50,417 nt of DNA, taken from assembly GCA_944381215.1 (NCBI GenBank), contig CALWKF010000010.1, positions 1-50,417 of the forward strand. Reading direction: 5' to 3'. The DNA is from an uncultured Clostridia bacterium (GTDB lineage Bacteria; Bacillota; Clostridia; Christensenellales; UBA1242). Each line of letters begins with the position of its first letter. Positions within the stretch are counted from its first letter, which is position 1. Under the pieces are notes generated by a model. The model searched no databases. It was not told where the DNA came from and worked only from the letters and a program-made list of their open reading frames with translations. This document shows, piece after piece, positions 31,538 to 40,203 of the stretch. The translations under genes were made by a program, and so were the position numbers.

Positions 31538-32401
31538 ATGATTAATTTATTTATAAGTTGGCTATTGCGCCGAAACCCTAAAAACAACGATTCGAATATT
31601 ATAAAGCATCCTCAAAGTTATATTGTTATGTCAATATGTTGTTGTGTTGGCTTTTTCCTCTTGTATTTATTTTTGCTTATGCTTGCAATTTTCAGCCCCG
31701 AAACGATTGAAAACTATGATAGTAACACAATTTGGATAATATCATTAATTTTTGGAATAATTATAACATTATATATTATTTTTATTATTTATTTAGTAAA
31801 ATTTAAAATTGAAGTAAAAGATGATTGTTTTATTTATCATAACTTATTTAAGAAAACCAAATCATATTCATACGAGGAAATCACTTTAAAACTAATCGGT
31901 AGCAGTTATCACGTTTATAAAGAATCAAAATTAATAGTTAAAATTTCTTTATTATTCGATAATGCTAATTTGCTCAACTCGACAATGCAAAAGTACCTAA
32001 AACAACACAAAATTAAACCTAAAATCAACAATTATGGAGTTATAAAACGTTCTAAATTATGGGTGTTAATTTCAATCGGTTTTTTAATACCCGTGGTTCT
32101 ACTCAATGTACTTGCAGGAATTTATGAAAGTTGGTGGTATTGGACATTATTTTGCCACTTACCAAATCTCATATATATCGCCTATAATCTAGTCTGGAAA
32201 ATTTCATTTGAAAGCAACAATACGATAACCATTCGCAACTTATTTTTTAAAAAAAACTTACCATTTGACGAACTTGAATATTCGGAAAATAACAGCCTCA
32301 CTGTATATAAAATTTATCACAAAAATAAACTGCTAGCAATTGTACTAGCAATCGAATATAACTCTGATCTAGTCGAAAAACACCTTCGCCTAAAATTCTA
32401 A
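31538..32401 (+). CDS. Duplicated membrane/PH-like domain protein
   Basis: 287 residues with two similar halves. Each has two transmembrane helices (about 30-58 and 68-90; then 172-190 and 197-215) followed by a beta-rich domain resembling a bacterial PH-like fold (KIEVKDDCFIYHNLFKKTKSYSYEEI; then KISFESNNTITIRNLFFKKNLPFDELEY). The internal duplication is visible in the matching NLF-KK-x-PFDEL/SYEEI positions. The architecture recalls DUF6560-type proteins. No ribosome site stands out before the ATG. Confidence 0.65.
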   Translation: MINLFISWLLRRNPKNNDSNIIKHPQSYIVMSICCCVGFFLLYLFLLMLAIFSPETIENYDSNTIWIISLIFGIIITLYIIFIIYLVKFKIEVKDDCFIYHNLFKKTKSYSYEEITLKLIGSSYHVYKESKLIVKISLLFDNANLLNSTMQKYLKQHKIKPKINNYGVIKRSKLWVLISIGFLIPVVLLNVLAGIYESWWYWTLFCHLPNLIYIAYNLVWKISFESNNTITIRNLFFKKNLPFDELEYSENNSLTVYKIYHKNKLLAIVLAIEYNSDLVEKHLRLKF

Positions 32402-32421
32402 AAAATGGTTATAATTTAATA

Positions 32422-32448
32422 AAAAACGCGAAAAAATCGCGTTTTTTT
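32422..32448 (+). terminator. Intrinsic terminator after the PH-like gene
   Basis: AAAAACGCG and CGCGTTTTTTT around an A-rich loop. Symmetric, so usable in both directions. Confidence 0.75.
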
Positions 32449-32466
32449 ATTTTTTTATGAATTTTT

Positions 32467-32487
32467 AAGTACTATGCAATGATTTTT
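32467..32487 (+). repeat. Dispersed repeat copy 3
   Basis: AAGTACTATGCAATGATTTT plus one T, directly after a T-rich tract downstream of the PH-like gene. Confidence 0.8.
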
Positions 32488-32602
32488 GCGTGAATTTTAT
32501 TATTATTTATTAATTAAAAATAAAATAAATTTAAACTATAATAAACTATTTTCAAATTTAAAAAATGCTAAATAATTAAGAAATTAAAAATATTTAAATT
32601 TA

Positions 32603-33430
32603 CTATTTATCCTCATTTTCTTGCGTGCTGGAATTATTTATATTTTCTTGTTTACTTTCGAGAACCTGAGGTGCAGAGGAATTTAAGTTTTGAATAGCGG
32701 TTTTCAAAATATTTAGAGTGTGGGTTGTAGCACGGGCAATGCGCCAAGTCATCGTTCTAGTAAACGGCCCGTACTTTTTCCATTTGTTGTAGTAATAAAT
32801 GCGGTTGTTAGTCGTATCAAAAATCAGTGGCACAAACATACGCGCGGGGTCGCTAATATTATCTAAAAACTGCCCATCAAGCGCATCTTCAAGGGTTTTT
32901 ATTGTGTTTTCAGCATCGGCACTTTCGATAAAACAAATTTCGACCGTGCGATTATTATGCAACTTCGAACTCAAATCAAGTTTTGTGACGTATTTATCAA
33001 CTCGGTCTGCAAGCATTTCGATATCGGCATCCGTATAAAAATGCAGGTTAAAACGCCACTTCACGGCGATCGTTTCGCGACTTAAATTATAGCCTCGCCC
33101 CTTATGCTCAAAAAGTTTAATTAACTCCGCCTTCACCTGCTCCGCCCCTAGCGGACACTCCATAAACACTAATTTTTTGCGCTTTAACCTCTTTTTATCA
33201 TAAGTATTCGCATATGGATAGAGTTGCAAAAGAGAATAAATTGCTAGTAGAAATCCTGCAAAAGTTACAACAACAGCGGGTGCAGTGATGTACCAAATTC
33301 TGCCATATTTATCAAAGGTTATTGCCAAAACCCAAGCAACAACGACCACCGCAACGGACAAAACTGCCAAAGTGGTATATAAAATTATTCGCTGTTTTTT
33401 GCTTAATTTTTTCTTGCGTTGCTTTGCCAT
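32603..33430 (-). CDS. Two-helix membrane protein with soluble domain
   Basis: 275 residues. A Lys-rich N-terminus (MAKQRKKKLSKKQR) precedes two transmembrane helices (about 15-38 and 45-67) and a cytoplasmic domain of about 200 residues with PLGAEQVKAELIKLFEHKGRGYNLSRETIAVKW and FVPLIFDTTNNRIYYYNKWKKYG. No known motif is found. It is a single-gene unit bounded by copies of the AAGTACTATGC repeat. AAAGGGG precedes the start. Confidence 0.65.
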   Translation of the reverse strand: MAKQRKKKLSKKQRIILYTTLAVLSVAVVVVAWVLAITFDKYGRIWYITAPAVVVTFAGFLLAIYSLLQLYPYANTYDKKRLKRKKLVFMECPLGAEQVKAELIKLFEHKGRGYNLSRETIAVKWRFNLHFYTDADIEMLADRVDKYVTKLDLSSKLHNNRTVEICFIESADAENTIKTLEDALDGQFLDNISDPARMFVPLIFDTTNNRIYYYNKWKKYGPFTRTMTWRIARATTHTLNILKTAIQNLNSSAPQVLESKQENINNSSTQENEDK

Positions 33431-33506
33431 ACTAACCCCTTTTAATTAAAAAATACTAATTTTTATCATTTTTTTGATGATTTTTTACGATTTTTTGTAA
33501 ATTTTT

Positions 33507-33526
33507 AAGTACTATGCAATGATTTT
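33507..33526 (+). repeat. Dispersed repeat copy 4
   Basis: AAGTACTATGCAATGATTTT in the gap between two minus-strand genes, again after a T-rich run with GATTTTTT units. Confidence 0.8.
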
Positions 33527-33592
33527 ATATTATTATGTTTTTAGTGTTTTAATGTTTTCTAGTAATTTAGTATTTTTTGTGTTGATTTTTAA

Positions 33593-34777
33593 TTATGAAA
33601 AGATTTCGAGAAAATTTTTATAAGATAAATTTGAAATTAAAATAGCTTCGACTTTGAGTTGCGGAGTTATTAAAATTTTTATGTTTTCGACCTCTAAATC
33701 ATCGTACATTTTTATCGTATTTTCTTTTATTTCTTCGATATTTCTTATAATTTTGTTTAATATTTTTGAAGTGTTTTTTAGTAACCAAATTCCTTTTCCT
33801 TCCGCCACAAAAATTAAGTGCGTTTTTCCGTCTTTCAAAAAGGCAATTTCGGTGTCGGTTAAATAAAATCTGCCCCGTAAAATATTCTTAACCTCTAGTC
33901 CTATTTCGCTCCCAAGTTGAATGTCGTAGCCGTAATTTTTGTCATTTGAAACATCCATAAAGTCGCGGTCTTGCTTTAACCCCAGACTACACAAAAAGTC
34001 GATAAAATACTTTTCGGCACGCCTACCGCTCTGCAACTTTCTTGTTAAAATCGCACTGGTGCCATACGTTTTTGGAGGGGACAAATCGGCGTGCTCACTC
34101 GTCGGCATTTCGTTAGTTAATTTTGTAGCATCAAAGGTCGTTTTTACCGTGTCATCGACCACCTCGTTAATTTGATTTATTTGCTCCTCTTCGTGGCGAT
34201 CGGGCTCTAGATCTTTCGAAAATTTAGTAATGTACTCAAAAACCCCTTCAACCATGGGCAGACATTCAGGCGTGTCAGCGTACCAGCGCGGGTCTTGTCC
34301 ATAGGTATGATTGCCGTTTAACACTTTTGGAATTTCAAAATCTCTCTGACCCTCAGGAATCAAAAAAGCATCCTGCTTGGCACATGCGAAATTGAAAATA
34401 TTACCCTCAATGTCGAGCTCATATTTTTCATAAATTCGGGCATTTAGATAAAAGCCAACTATCCGCGCACCACCCTTTTCGTGCCTAGAGAAAAACACAA
34501 CTACCGCACCGTCAATATAGCGATTATTTTCAGTTGCATGAATTTTGCAGTTGTAACGCCTTGAGATTTTTTCTAAATTAATTTCCCCATTTTTGTTACA
34601 TTGCACATAGCCGTGTACCTCATCACCCTTTACGCGAAAATTGAATTTTTCGCCCGCATCATTGTTTTTATTTACATAGGCAAAATTAGTCTTTTTTATT
34701 GGCTCCATGCCGTCATACCTTGTCATCCAAACTATATTGGCGAAAAATATCGGCGGTAAATCTTTCACTTTTTTCAT
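33593..34777 (-). CDS. DUF3883-like nuclease protein, possible modification-dependent restriction enzyme
   Basis: 394 residues from the ATG at 34775-34777. An upstream in-frame start adds 23 unlikely residues and has no better site. The N-terminal part (FANIVWMTRYDG, then GAVVVFFSRHEKGGARIVGFY) resembles PUA/EVE-like or related base-recognition domains. The C-terminal part (about 255-390, GRRAEKYFIDFLCSLGLKQD ... YGYDIQLGSEIGLEVKNI) has the Asp and Glu-Val-Lys pattern of a PD-(D/E)XK nuclease and resembles DUF3883. Fusions of this kind occur in type IV restriction systems that cut modified DNA. It stands alone next to tRNA-Leu, a common place for defence genes. The function is inferred from motifs only. 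Confidence 0.68.
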   Translation of the reverse strand: MKKVKDLPPIFFANIVWMTRYDGMEPIKKTNFAYVNKNNDAGEKFNFRVKGDEVHGYVQCNKNGEINLEKISRRYNCKIHATENNRYIDGAVVVFFSRHEKGGARIVGFYLNARIYEKYELDIEGNIFNFACAKQDAFLIPEGQRDFEIPKVLNGNHTYGQDPRWYADTPECLPMVEGVFEYITKFSKDLEPDRHEEEQINQINEVVDDTVKTTFDATKLTNEMPTSEHADLSPPKTYGTSAILTRKLQSGRRAEKYFIDFLCSLGLKQDRDFMDVSNDKNYGYDIQLGSEIGLEVKNILRGRFYLTDTEIAFLKDGKTHLIFVAEGKGIWLLKNTSKILNKIIRNIEEIKENTIKMYDDLEVENIKILITPQLKVEAILISNLSYKNFLEIFS

Positions 34778-34862
34778 ATTTTTTCTTTCCCTTTCTAAAT
34801 TCAAAACTCCCAAAAAATAGTTTTGAGAAAGCTCGCATTGTGGCACTAAATCTCATCCACAT

Positions 34863-34888
34863 AAAAAACCACCTACGAGGGTGGTTTT
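34863..34888 (-). terminator. Intrinsic terminator of tRNA-Leu
   Basis: AACCACC and GGTGGTT around CTCGTA, followed by T's on the minus strand. Confidence 0.88.
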
Positions 34889-34971
34889 TGGTGCGGATGA
34901 GAGGACTCGAACCTCCATGGTTTCCCACTAAGACCTGAACCTAGCGCGTCTGCCAATTCCGCCACATCCGC
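34889..34971 (-). tRNA. tRNA-Leu (CAG)
   Basis: A class II tRNA with acceptor GCGGATG/CATCCGC, a Leu-type D-arm (GGCGGAATTGGCAGACGC), anticodon CAG within GTTCAGG, variable arm TGGGAAACCA, T-arm GAGGTTCGAGTCCTC and encoded CCA. Confidence 0.93.
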
Positions 34972-35108
34972 ATATATAAAATTAAATGTATAGAATCATT
35001 ATAACATAAACACCTCACAAAATCAAGCAGTTAGCAAGACAAATATGACATTATTGTTGAATTGCGTAAAAAACTTTACAAAGTTCAATACAAAGTGCGC
35101 AAGTAACA

Positions 35109-35137
35109 TTGATTTATTGATAAAAATATGGTATATT
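35109..35137 (+). promoter_or_regulatory. Promoter of argS
   Basis: TTGATT (35109-35114), 17 bp, TATATT (35132-35137). The leader of about 270 nt holds a dispersed repeat. No T-box motif is seen. Confidence 0.55.
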
Positions 35138-35233
35138 AATTAATACTGATGCGATTTTCGCATTACCGAGTTTTTATTTGCGAGAAACTCGAACAAGTGG
35201 ATGAGATTTTTCGGGCAGCGAATCTATTCTCTT

Positions 35234-35380
35234 GGTCATTCTGAGCCCGCCCCTCGTAGCCTGAGACGAAGAATCTCAGCCACTTTATTCTACTATATAT
35301 TTACGATTTGTTTGGCAATGTTTTAAGCGGAATAGATCCTTCGTCTAAAGGCTTCGCGGGTCGGCACTCAGGATGACCAA
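35234..35380. repeat. Composite dispersed repeat R1-R1', argS leader copy
   Basis: Two oppositely oriented R1 units (GGTCATTCTGAG...GACGAAGAATCTC and AGATCCTTCGTC...CTCAGGATGACC) are joined by TTTACGATTTGTTTGGCAAT. The same arrangement recurs at 49292-49440. Confidence 0.75.
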
Positions 35381-35412
35381 TTATTTATTTGTTATTAAAA
35401 GAGGAATGAAAA

Positions 35413-37089
35413 ATGAGCATTTTATTTAAATATGTAGCGAAATTGATTGAAAAAGCGAGCGACCTCGAAGCTAGCAAAATTGAGTCCATGCTAGAGGAGC
35501 CGAGCAACGGCTTTGCCGATGTGGCCCTGCCTTGTTTCCGCTTGGCAAAGGAGTTAAAAAAGGCCCCTGCTATGATTGCTTGTGAGTTGGCTGAGAAAAT
35601 TACCGACCCGAGCCTTAAATCAATCGCGGCGGTAAACGGGTACTTAAACCTTACCTTTGAGCCCGCTTTTTTGGCACGCACGCTAATGGACTCCGCTCGC
35701 CTCGACAGCGACTCAATCGCAGAAGTCAACGGGATGAAGGGCAAAACCGTCCTCATCGAGCACACGAGCATCAACCCGAACGCCAGCCCGCACATTGGGC
35801 GCGCCCGCAACTCGCTAATCGGCGACAGTCTCGTACGCGTGTTTAAATTCCTCGGCTGGAAAACGGATGTGCATTACTTTGTAAACGACGTCGGCAAGCA
35901 AATCGCGATGCTGGTTTACGCGACCCGCGACCGCCCGAACGTCGAGTTTAACGACCTTTTGCAGATTTACATCGACATCAACGAGGAGTTGAAAACTCGC
36001 CCCGAAATTGAGGACGAAGTTTTCGCGCTCCTCAACCGCTTTGAAAGTGGCGACGCGGACACGATTACGGCATTTAAGCGCATCGTTTCCACCTGCATAA
36101 AGGGCCAGACCGCGATTTTTGCGCAACTCGGCATTTTTTGGGACAAATTCGACTACGAATCGCGCTACATTCACGAGCACATCACGGACAAGGTGCTTGA
36201 AAAACTCAAAAAATCGCCAAAACTCTTTGAGGCGGAGGACGGCAGGCTCGTGCTCGACCAGCACGGCGAGGAAATCGGTATTCAGGACCCCATGCTCGTG
36301 GTAACTCGTAGCGACAAAACCAGCCTTTACGCGCTCCGCGACATCTGCTACACCCTTGACAAGGCCCACAGCGGTGCCGACCGCGACCTACTCGTGCTTG
36401 GCGAGGACCAAAAAGTGTACTTTCAGCAAATCGCCGCCGCCATTCGTCTGCTCGGGAGCACCCCGCCCGAGGTCGTGCACTACTCCTTTGTGCTACTCCC
36501 CGAGGGTAAGATGAGCACGCGCGCGGGCAATGTCGTGTTGCTCGAGGACTTCATGCGCGAAGCCGTGCAAAAGGCCGACTCCGCCCTCATCGAGCGCAGG
36601 GGCACAAGCGACCCCGAAAAGGCCAAAGTCGTGGGTTATGGCGCGATAAAGTACTCGATTCTGCGTTGCGGGCCCGAGAAAAACGTGCTTTTTGACTGGG
36701 AAAACGCCCTCAATTTCAACGGGGACAGCAGTGTTTACGCGCAATACAACTACGCGCGCATCCAGTCGGTGTTAGAGAAGGCCGATGTGGACTACTCGCG
36801 CCCCGATTACTCGCTGTTACTTGCCTCTGAGGAAGTGGCTTTAATCAAGGAAATCGCGCGTTTTGAGGCCGTTGTGCTGTCCGTTTACGAGCACCTCAAC
36901 CCCTCGATTTTGTGTAACTACGTGTTCGGCCTGACCTCAAAATTTAGCCAATTTTACACCAATCACAAGATTCTGGGCATCGAAAACCGCGATTTAATGG
37001 TTGCTCGCCTAGCACTAATTTCCAAAACCGCCGAAGCCATTAAAAACGCCCTCTACCTCCTCGGCATCGACACAGTCAACCAATTATAG
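35413..37089 (+). CDS. argS: Arginyl-tRNA synthetase
   Basis: A class I aminoacyl-tRNA synthetase that charges tRNA-Arg. 558 residues, normal for the family. The N-terminal additional domain ends near residue 105. The HIGH-like motif is HIGR in NPNASPHIGRARNSLIGD, and the KMSK-like motif is KMSTR in LPEGKMSTRAGNVVLLED. The C-terminal all-helical anticodon-binding domain with the usual ending (ALYLLGIDTVNQL) follows. The ribosome site is AGAGGAATG. GC content is visibly higher than in the neighbouring accessory genes. It is a stand-alone unit with repeats on both sides. Confidence 0.98.
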   Translation: MSILFKYVAKLIEKASDLEASKIESMLEEPSNGFADVALPCFRLAKELKKAPAMIACELAEKITDPSLKSIAAVNGYLNLTFEPAFLARTLMDSARLDSDSIAEVNGMKGKTVLIEHTSINPNASPHIGRARNSLIGDSLVRVFKFLGWKTDVHYFVNDVGKQIAMLVYATRDRPNVEFNDLLQIYIDINEELKTRPEIEDEVFALLNRFESGDADTITAFKRIVSTCIKGQTAIFAQLGIFWDKFDYESRYIHEHITDKVLEKLKKSPKLFEAEDGRLVLDQHGEEIGIQDPMLVVTRSDKTSLYALRDICYTLDKAHSGADRDLLVLGEDQKVYFQQIAAAIRLLGSTPPEVVHYSFVLLPEGKMSTRAGNVVLLEDFMREAVQKADSALIERRGTSDPEKAKVVGYGAIKYSILRCGPEKNVLFDWENALNFNGDSSVYAQYNYARIQSVLEKADVDYSRPDYSLLLASEEVALIKEIARFEAVVLSVYEHLNPSILCNYVFGLTSKFSQFYTNHKILGIENRDLMVARLALISKTAEAIKNALYLLGIDTVNQL

Positions 37090-37092
37090 CGG

Positions 37093-37237
37093 AGGTGCGT
37101 AGGCGCACTCCCAGTAAGTAATTGCATAGCCGTACTAACAACAAAATAGTATATAGTTGTGTTTCGCAAGAATACTAATAAAAACTGGTCATCCTGAGTG
37201 TCGACCCGCAGCGCCTTCGACGAAGGATCTCATCCCT
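37093..37237. repeat. Composite repeat R2-R1, copy a
   Basis: R2 (GTGCG-TAGG-CGCAC hairpin, then AGTAAGTAATTGCATAGCC and GTACTAACAACA) is followed by R1 (GGTCATCCTGAG...GACGAAGGATCTCAT). It begins 4 bp after the argS stop. Confidence 0.75.
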
Positions 37238-37266
37238 GCCTCTTTAAGAAGATTTTGGGCTTGCGC

Positions 37267-37409
37267 GGTGCGAGGGCGCACTCCCAGTAAGTAATTGCAT
37301 AGCCGTACTAACAACAGAATAGAATGTAGTTGTGTTATTATAATACTAATAAATAATTGGTCATCCTGAGCCCGCCCCGCGTAAGCTCTTAGACGAAGGA
37401 TCTCATTCC
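37267..37409. repeat. Composite repeat R2-R1, copy b
   Basis: A second near-copy of the composite 174 bp downstream of copy a, forming a direct tandem pair. Confidence 0.75.
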
Positions 37410-37459
37410 TACCGCTTCAAATGAACACTATGCTGGCACGGTGATTTAATATAAATATA

Positions 37460-37490
37460 AAAAGTTATCCACGGGGATAACTTTTTATTT
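37460..37490. terminator. Bidirectional terminator between argS and the surface protein gene
   Basis: AAAAGTTATCC (37460-37470) pairs with GGATAACTTTT (37475-37485) around a 4-nt loop, with A/T tracts on both sides. Confidence 0.85.
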
Positions 37491-37505
37491 TTTAAGTTTT
37501 TGTTT

Positions 37506-38993
37506 TTACTCAAACTCGCCATTGCTGTTATCGGTGTCGGGGTTTTGGTTAGTGGAGTCGATTGCGGTGAAGTTTGCAATGATTATTGCGCCCTCGATTT
37601 GCGAGAACGGGATATCGCAGGTGGAGCCGTATGTACTTAGGTCGATACTTTCCCCACTACTGCTTTGCGCGGTCCAGCCAGCGAACTCATAGCCCGCAAA
37701 CGCAATCGCGGACAAATGAATATACTCGACATCGTCAATTTCGATTATATGGAAACGCGCCTCGCCCCCAAGTCTAGCCGAAACAGATGCTCCACTCGTG
37801 CGGAAAACAGCAATACAAGTGGTATCCTCGGTAAGGCTGGGAATGGTTATAGTTTCTTCGTACGAGATTATATTCCCGTTTTCGTCCGTCCACCATAAAA
37901 ATTCGGCCAGCGGGTGCGTAGGAGTTGCGGTGCTCGAGTAACTCGAAAGGGCATTTTGCGGACTACTCTCGTATGCGGGAGTTACATAACCGAGGCCCAT
38001 GTTATTCGAGCGGAAAGTTAAGTTAAATTTTTGTATTTCCCAGCCAGCCGTCAAGGTTATAGTGCCATACGAGTTTGCGGGAATGGACAAAGTGCCGTTT
38101 GAAATCGTGGGGCTGTTGCCTCCATAAGTCCCGCCACGAGTAAGAGTCCAGCCTGTAAAAGTATAACAGTCGCGGGTTGGGTTTGAGATGCTAAAAGTTT
38201 GTGCGCTTGTGGAAGTCGAGTAAGTAGTTGGTGGCGAACCACTGATATTTCCGCCGTTTGTATTAACCGTAATTGTGTAACTGCGGGCTGTCCAGTTGGC
38301 TGTTAGAGTGATATTACCATAGGAATTTGCGGGAATTGTCAGGGTGGTGCCACTAATTGTGGGACTACTTCCCCCACTCGACGACCGCGAAATAGACCAA
38401 CTACTAAAAGTGTACCCCGCCCGCGTAGGATTTGAGATAGTTATGGTTTGCTGGCTGGTGGACGTGTTGTAACTTGTAGGGTGAGAATTTCCATAACTAC
38501 CGCCATTTAGGTTGTATGATATATTGTAGGAAGGAGTTGCAACCAAATCTTCAAATGGAAAAGTAAATCTTATTCCTGGACTCGCAAAAGAGATGGATGA
38601 TGAAATGTCGTTATTAAACCACTGATTGTTGTTTCTAGTAAATTGAACACTAATAGAATCACTATTATTATTTCTTATATTAATTATACAACTACTAGCA
38701 CTCCACGAATATCCACTATTTAAAACTGTGTTGATAGTTAATTCTTTTAAAGCAAAAGCCCAGTTAACACCCCCAGTCACAGACTCAATAGTGCCATATG
38801 TATTATCGTAAGTAACAGAGCACGAATAAGTTATCCCTGAACCACCAATCCTAAAACTTTTAGTCACCGTAGCGGCTGAGGTAGGAGTTTCGAGTTGCGG
38901 GTAAAGGGTGAAGTAAAAGGAAAGGCCGAATAGAACTCCAATTAAGAGAGTAAAAAGAGGCAAAATAGCGGAAAACTTATTAAATTTTTTCAT
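37506..38993 (-). CDS. Secreted InlB-repeat surface protein
   Basis: 495 residues. A signal peptide or anchor occupies about 1-40 (MKKFNKFSAILPLFTLLIGV). An Ig-like or unassigned region follows, then two Listeria-Bacteroides repeats of about 80 residues (156-234 and 238-317, with YTITVNTNGGNISGSPPTTY and TRDCYTFTGWT). Further beta modules of the same general class follow (FLWWTDENGNI). The C-terminus is a short polar tail (NPDTDNSNGEFE) without LPxTG, so the N-terminal helix may be the anchor. A paralogue with an almost identical second half lies at the right edge of the window. Such repeats occur in host- or surface-contact proteins. Confidence 0.9.
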   Translation of the reverse strand: MKKFNKFSAILPLFTLLIGVLFGLSFYFTLYPQLETPTSAATVTKSFRIGGSGITYSCSVTYDNTYGTIESVTGGVNWAFALKELTINTVLNSGYSWSASSCIINIRNNNSDSISVQFTRNNNQWFNNDISSSISFASPGIRFTFPFEDLVATPSYNISYNLNGGSYGNSHPTSYNTSTSQQTITISNPTRAGYTFSSWSISRSSSGGSSPTISGTTLTIPANSYGNITLTANWTARSYTITVNTNGGNISGSPPTTYSTSTSAQTFSISNPTRDCYTFTGWTLTRGGTYGGNSPTISNGTLSIPANSYGTITLTAGWEIQKFNLTFRSNNMGLGYVTPAYESSPQNALSSYSSTATPTHPLAEFLWWTDENGNIISYEETITIPSLTEDTTCIAVFRTSGASVSARLGGEARFHIIEIDDVEYIHLSAIAFAGYEFAGWTAQSSSGESIDLSTYGSTCDIPFSQIEGAIIIANFTAIDSTNQNPDTDNSNGEFE

Positions 38994-39343
38994 TTAACCT
39001 CCCCCTTCGCTAATTTTTTCACTTTTAATATTCAATATGAGCAAATTAAATTTTCAACGCTTTAACAATTAACAGCAATTTTTTTAGATAAAATAAGCCT
39101 TAAAAAATGCGGTTTCAAACCATGCTAAAAACAAATTTTTTAATTATGCTTTAAGTACTAATAAAATTTTATTTTTGCCTTGAAAATGCATAACTTTTAA
39201 TTAATTTTAATAAATTATGCAGTAAAAGTCAAACGATTATCAGTTACAATGTATAGTTTTATTATAAAAAATTAAAACTATACAGCGTTTTTTTTGGAGT
39301 TATTGCCTTAATTTAATATAAAATTAGTTTAGGGTAATAAAAT
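38994..39343. other. Divergent intergenic region with operator-like palindrome
   Basis: AT-rich, between the surface protein gene and an XRE regulator. It holds the palindrome at 39250-39284. No gene is seen. Confidence 0.5.
39250..39284. promoter_or_regulatory. Operator-like inverted repeat upstream of XRE gene
   Basis: TGTATAGTTTTA (39250-39261) and TAAAACTATACA (39273-39284) are perfect 12-bp arms separated by 11 bp, 60 bp before the regulator. Probably an autoregulatory binding site. Confidence 0.6.
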
Positions 39344-39706
39344 ATGGAAAATAAAAACGAAATTGATTTTGAAATTGAAAATGAAGAACTAAATGTGCCT
39401 GCACGTATCGCCTTTTTTAGAAATTTGGCAGGCTTAAGCGGGCCAAAACTGAGTGCAAAGCTCGGAAAAAGTAAACTCTACATAAACAAATTGGAAAGCA
39501 ACGAATTTAAACCTTCTTATCTGCAAATTTGCCGAATTTGTGATGAATGCGGAATAACGTTGGCGGAATTTTTCGCGGATGACTACCAAAACTACCGCAC
39601 TAATATGAAGCTGTTCCAACTGATACAAAACATTCCTATTGCTGAACGCGAAAAACTAATTGACCTTTTATCCGTTGCCTTCCCTCCCAAAGACTCTAAA
39701 AAATAA
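39344..39706 (+). CDS. XRE-family transcriptional regulator
   Basis: 120 residues. After an acidic N-terminal stretch comes an XRE helix-turn-helix (about 19-75, RIAFFRNLAGLSGPKLSAKL) with a variant recognition helix (KSKLYINKLESNEFKPSYLQI). The C-terminal helix (LIQNIPIAEREKLIDLLSVAF) may dimerise. No strong ribosome site is visible. It probably binds the 12-bp palindrome upstream. The regulated gene is unknown; the divergent surface protein gene is one candidate. Confidence 0.8.
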   Translation: MENKNEIDFEIENEELNVPARIAFFRNLAGLSGPKLSAKLGKSKLYINKLESNEFKPSYLQICRICDECGITLAEFFADDYQNYRTNMKLFQLIQNIPIAEREKLIDLLSVAFPPKDSKK

Positions 39707-39828
39707 AAAGCGTACAAACCACCCGAGGACAATAAAAATAAAAAATTAGTTAAAATATATAAAAAATCAATATAAAATAAAAAAATTGAGAAAAATTAAT
39801 GAGTTTTGAAACTAGCAAAATAAAACAT

Positions 39829-39862
39829 AAAGTAACTTAAAAAGTGGTAAGTTACTTTTATA
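39829..39862 (+). terminator. Intrinsic terminator after the XRE gene
   Basis: AAAGTAACTTA (39829-39839) and TAAGTTACTTT (39848-39858), an 11-bp perfect stem followed by TATATT. Confidence 0.75.
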
Positions 39863-39954
39863 TTAATTTCAAAAATATAAATTCTTGTTTTAGACTAGTT
39901 TTAAAAATAATAGACTAAAAACTGTTCGACTTTTTATTACATTTCAAAATCTTT

Positions 39955-40101
39955 ATCTCTTTTCCTTGCTTTCTTTTGTGCAAGTAATTTTTCTAACAAT
40001 TCTATTTCTTCATCAGTTTCATAATCTTCTTCATCTTTATCTATTTCTCTATTAAGCGCCGGTATATCTTTTTTATTTTCTAATTCTTTATATTCTTTCA
40101 T
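39955..40101 (-). CDS. Possible small charged protein (48 aa)
   Basis: An ATG at 40099-40101 opens a 48-codon frame rich in Glu, Lys and Asp (MKEYKELENKKDIPALNREI at the start and a helical LLEKLLAQKKARKR end). No clear ribosome site is present. The composition is plausible for a real small helical protein, but it may be chance in AT-rich DNA. Confidence 0.35.
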
Positions 40102-40203
40102 TTTATCACATCTTGTTTTTATTACTAAATAATTTTATTTAAATTATAAATTTGTTTTTATTTTTTATTTATTTATGTTAAAATTTATTAAAGGAGATTT
40201 TAT

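Noticed and set aside
35138..35412. T-box riboswitch in the argS leader
   Set aside because: No AGGGTGG-type T-box sequence or specifier hairpin; the leader is filled by the dispersed repeat.
35815..36369. A 184-codon minus-strand open frame inside argS
   Set aside because: Exact antisense shadow of a certain GC-richer housekeeping gene; valine/aspartate-rich composition is typical of such shadows.
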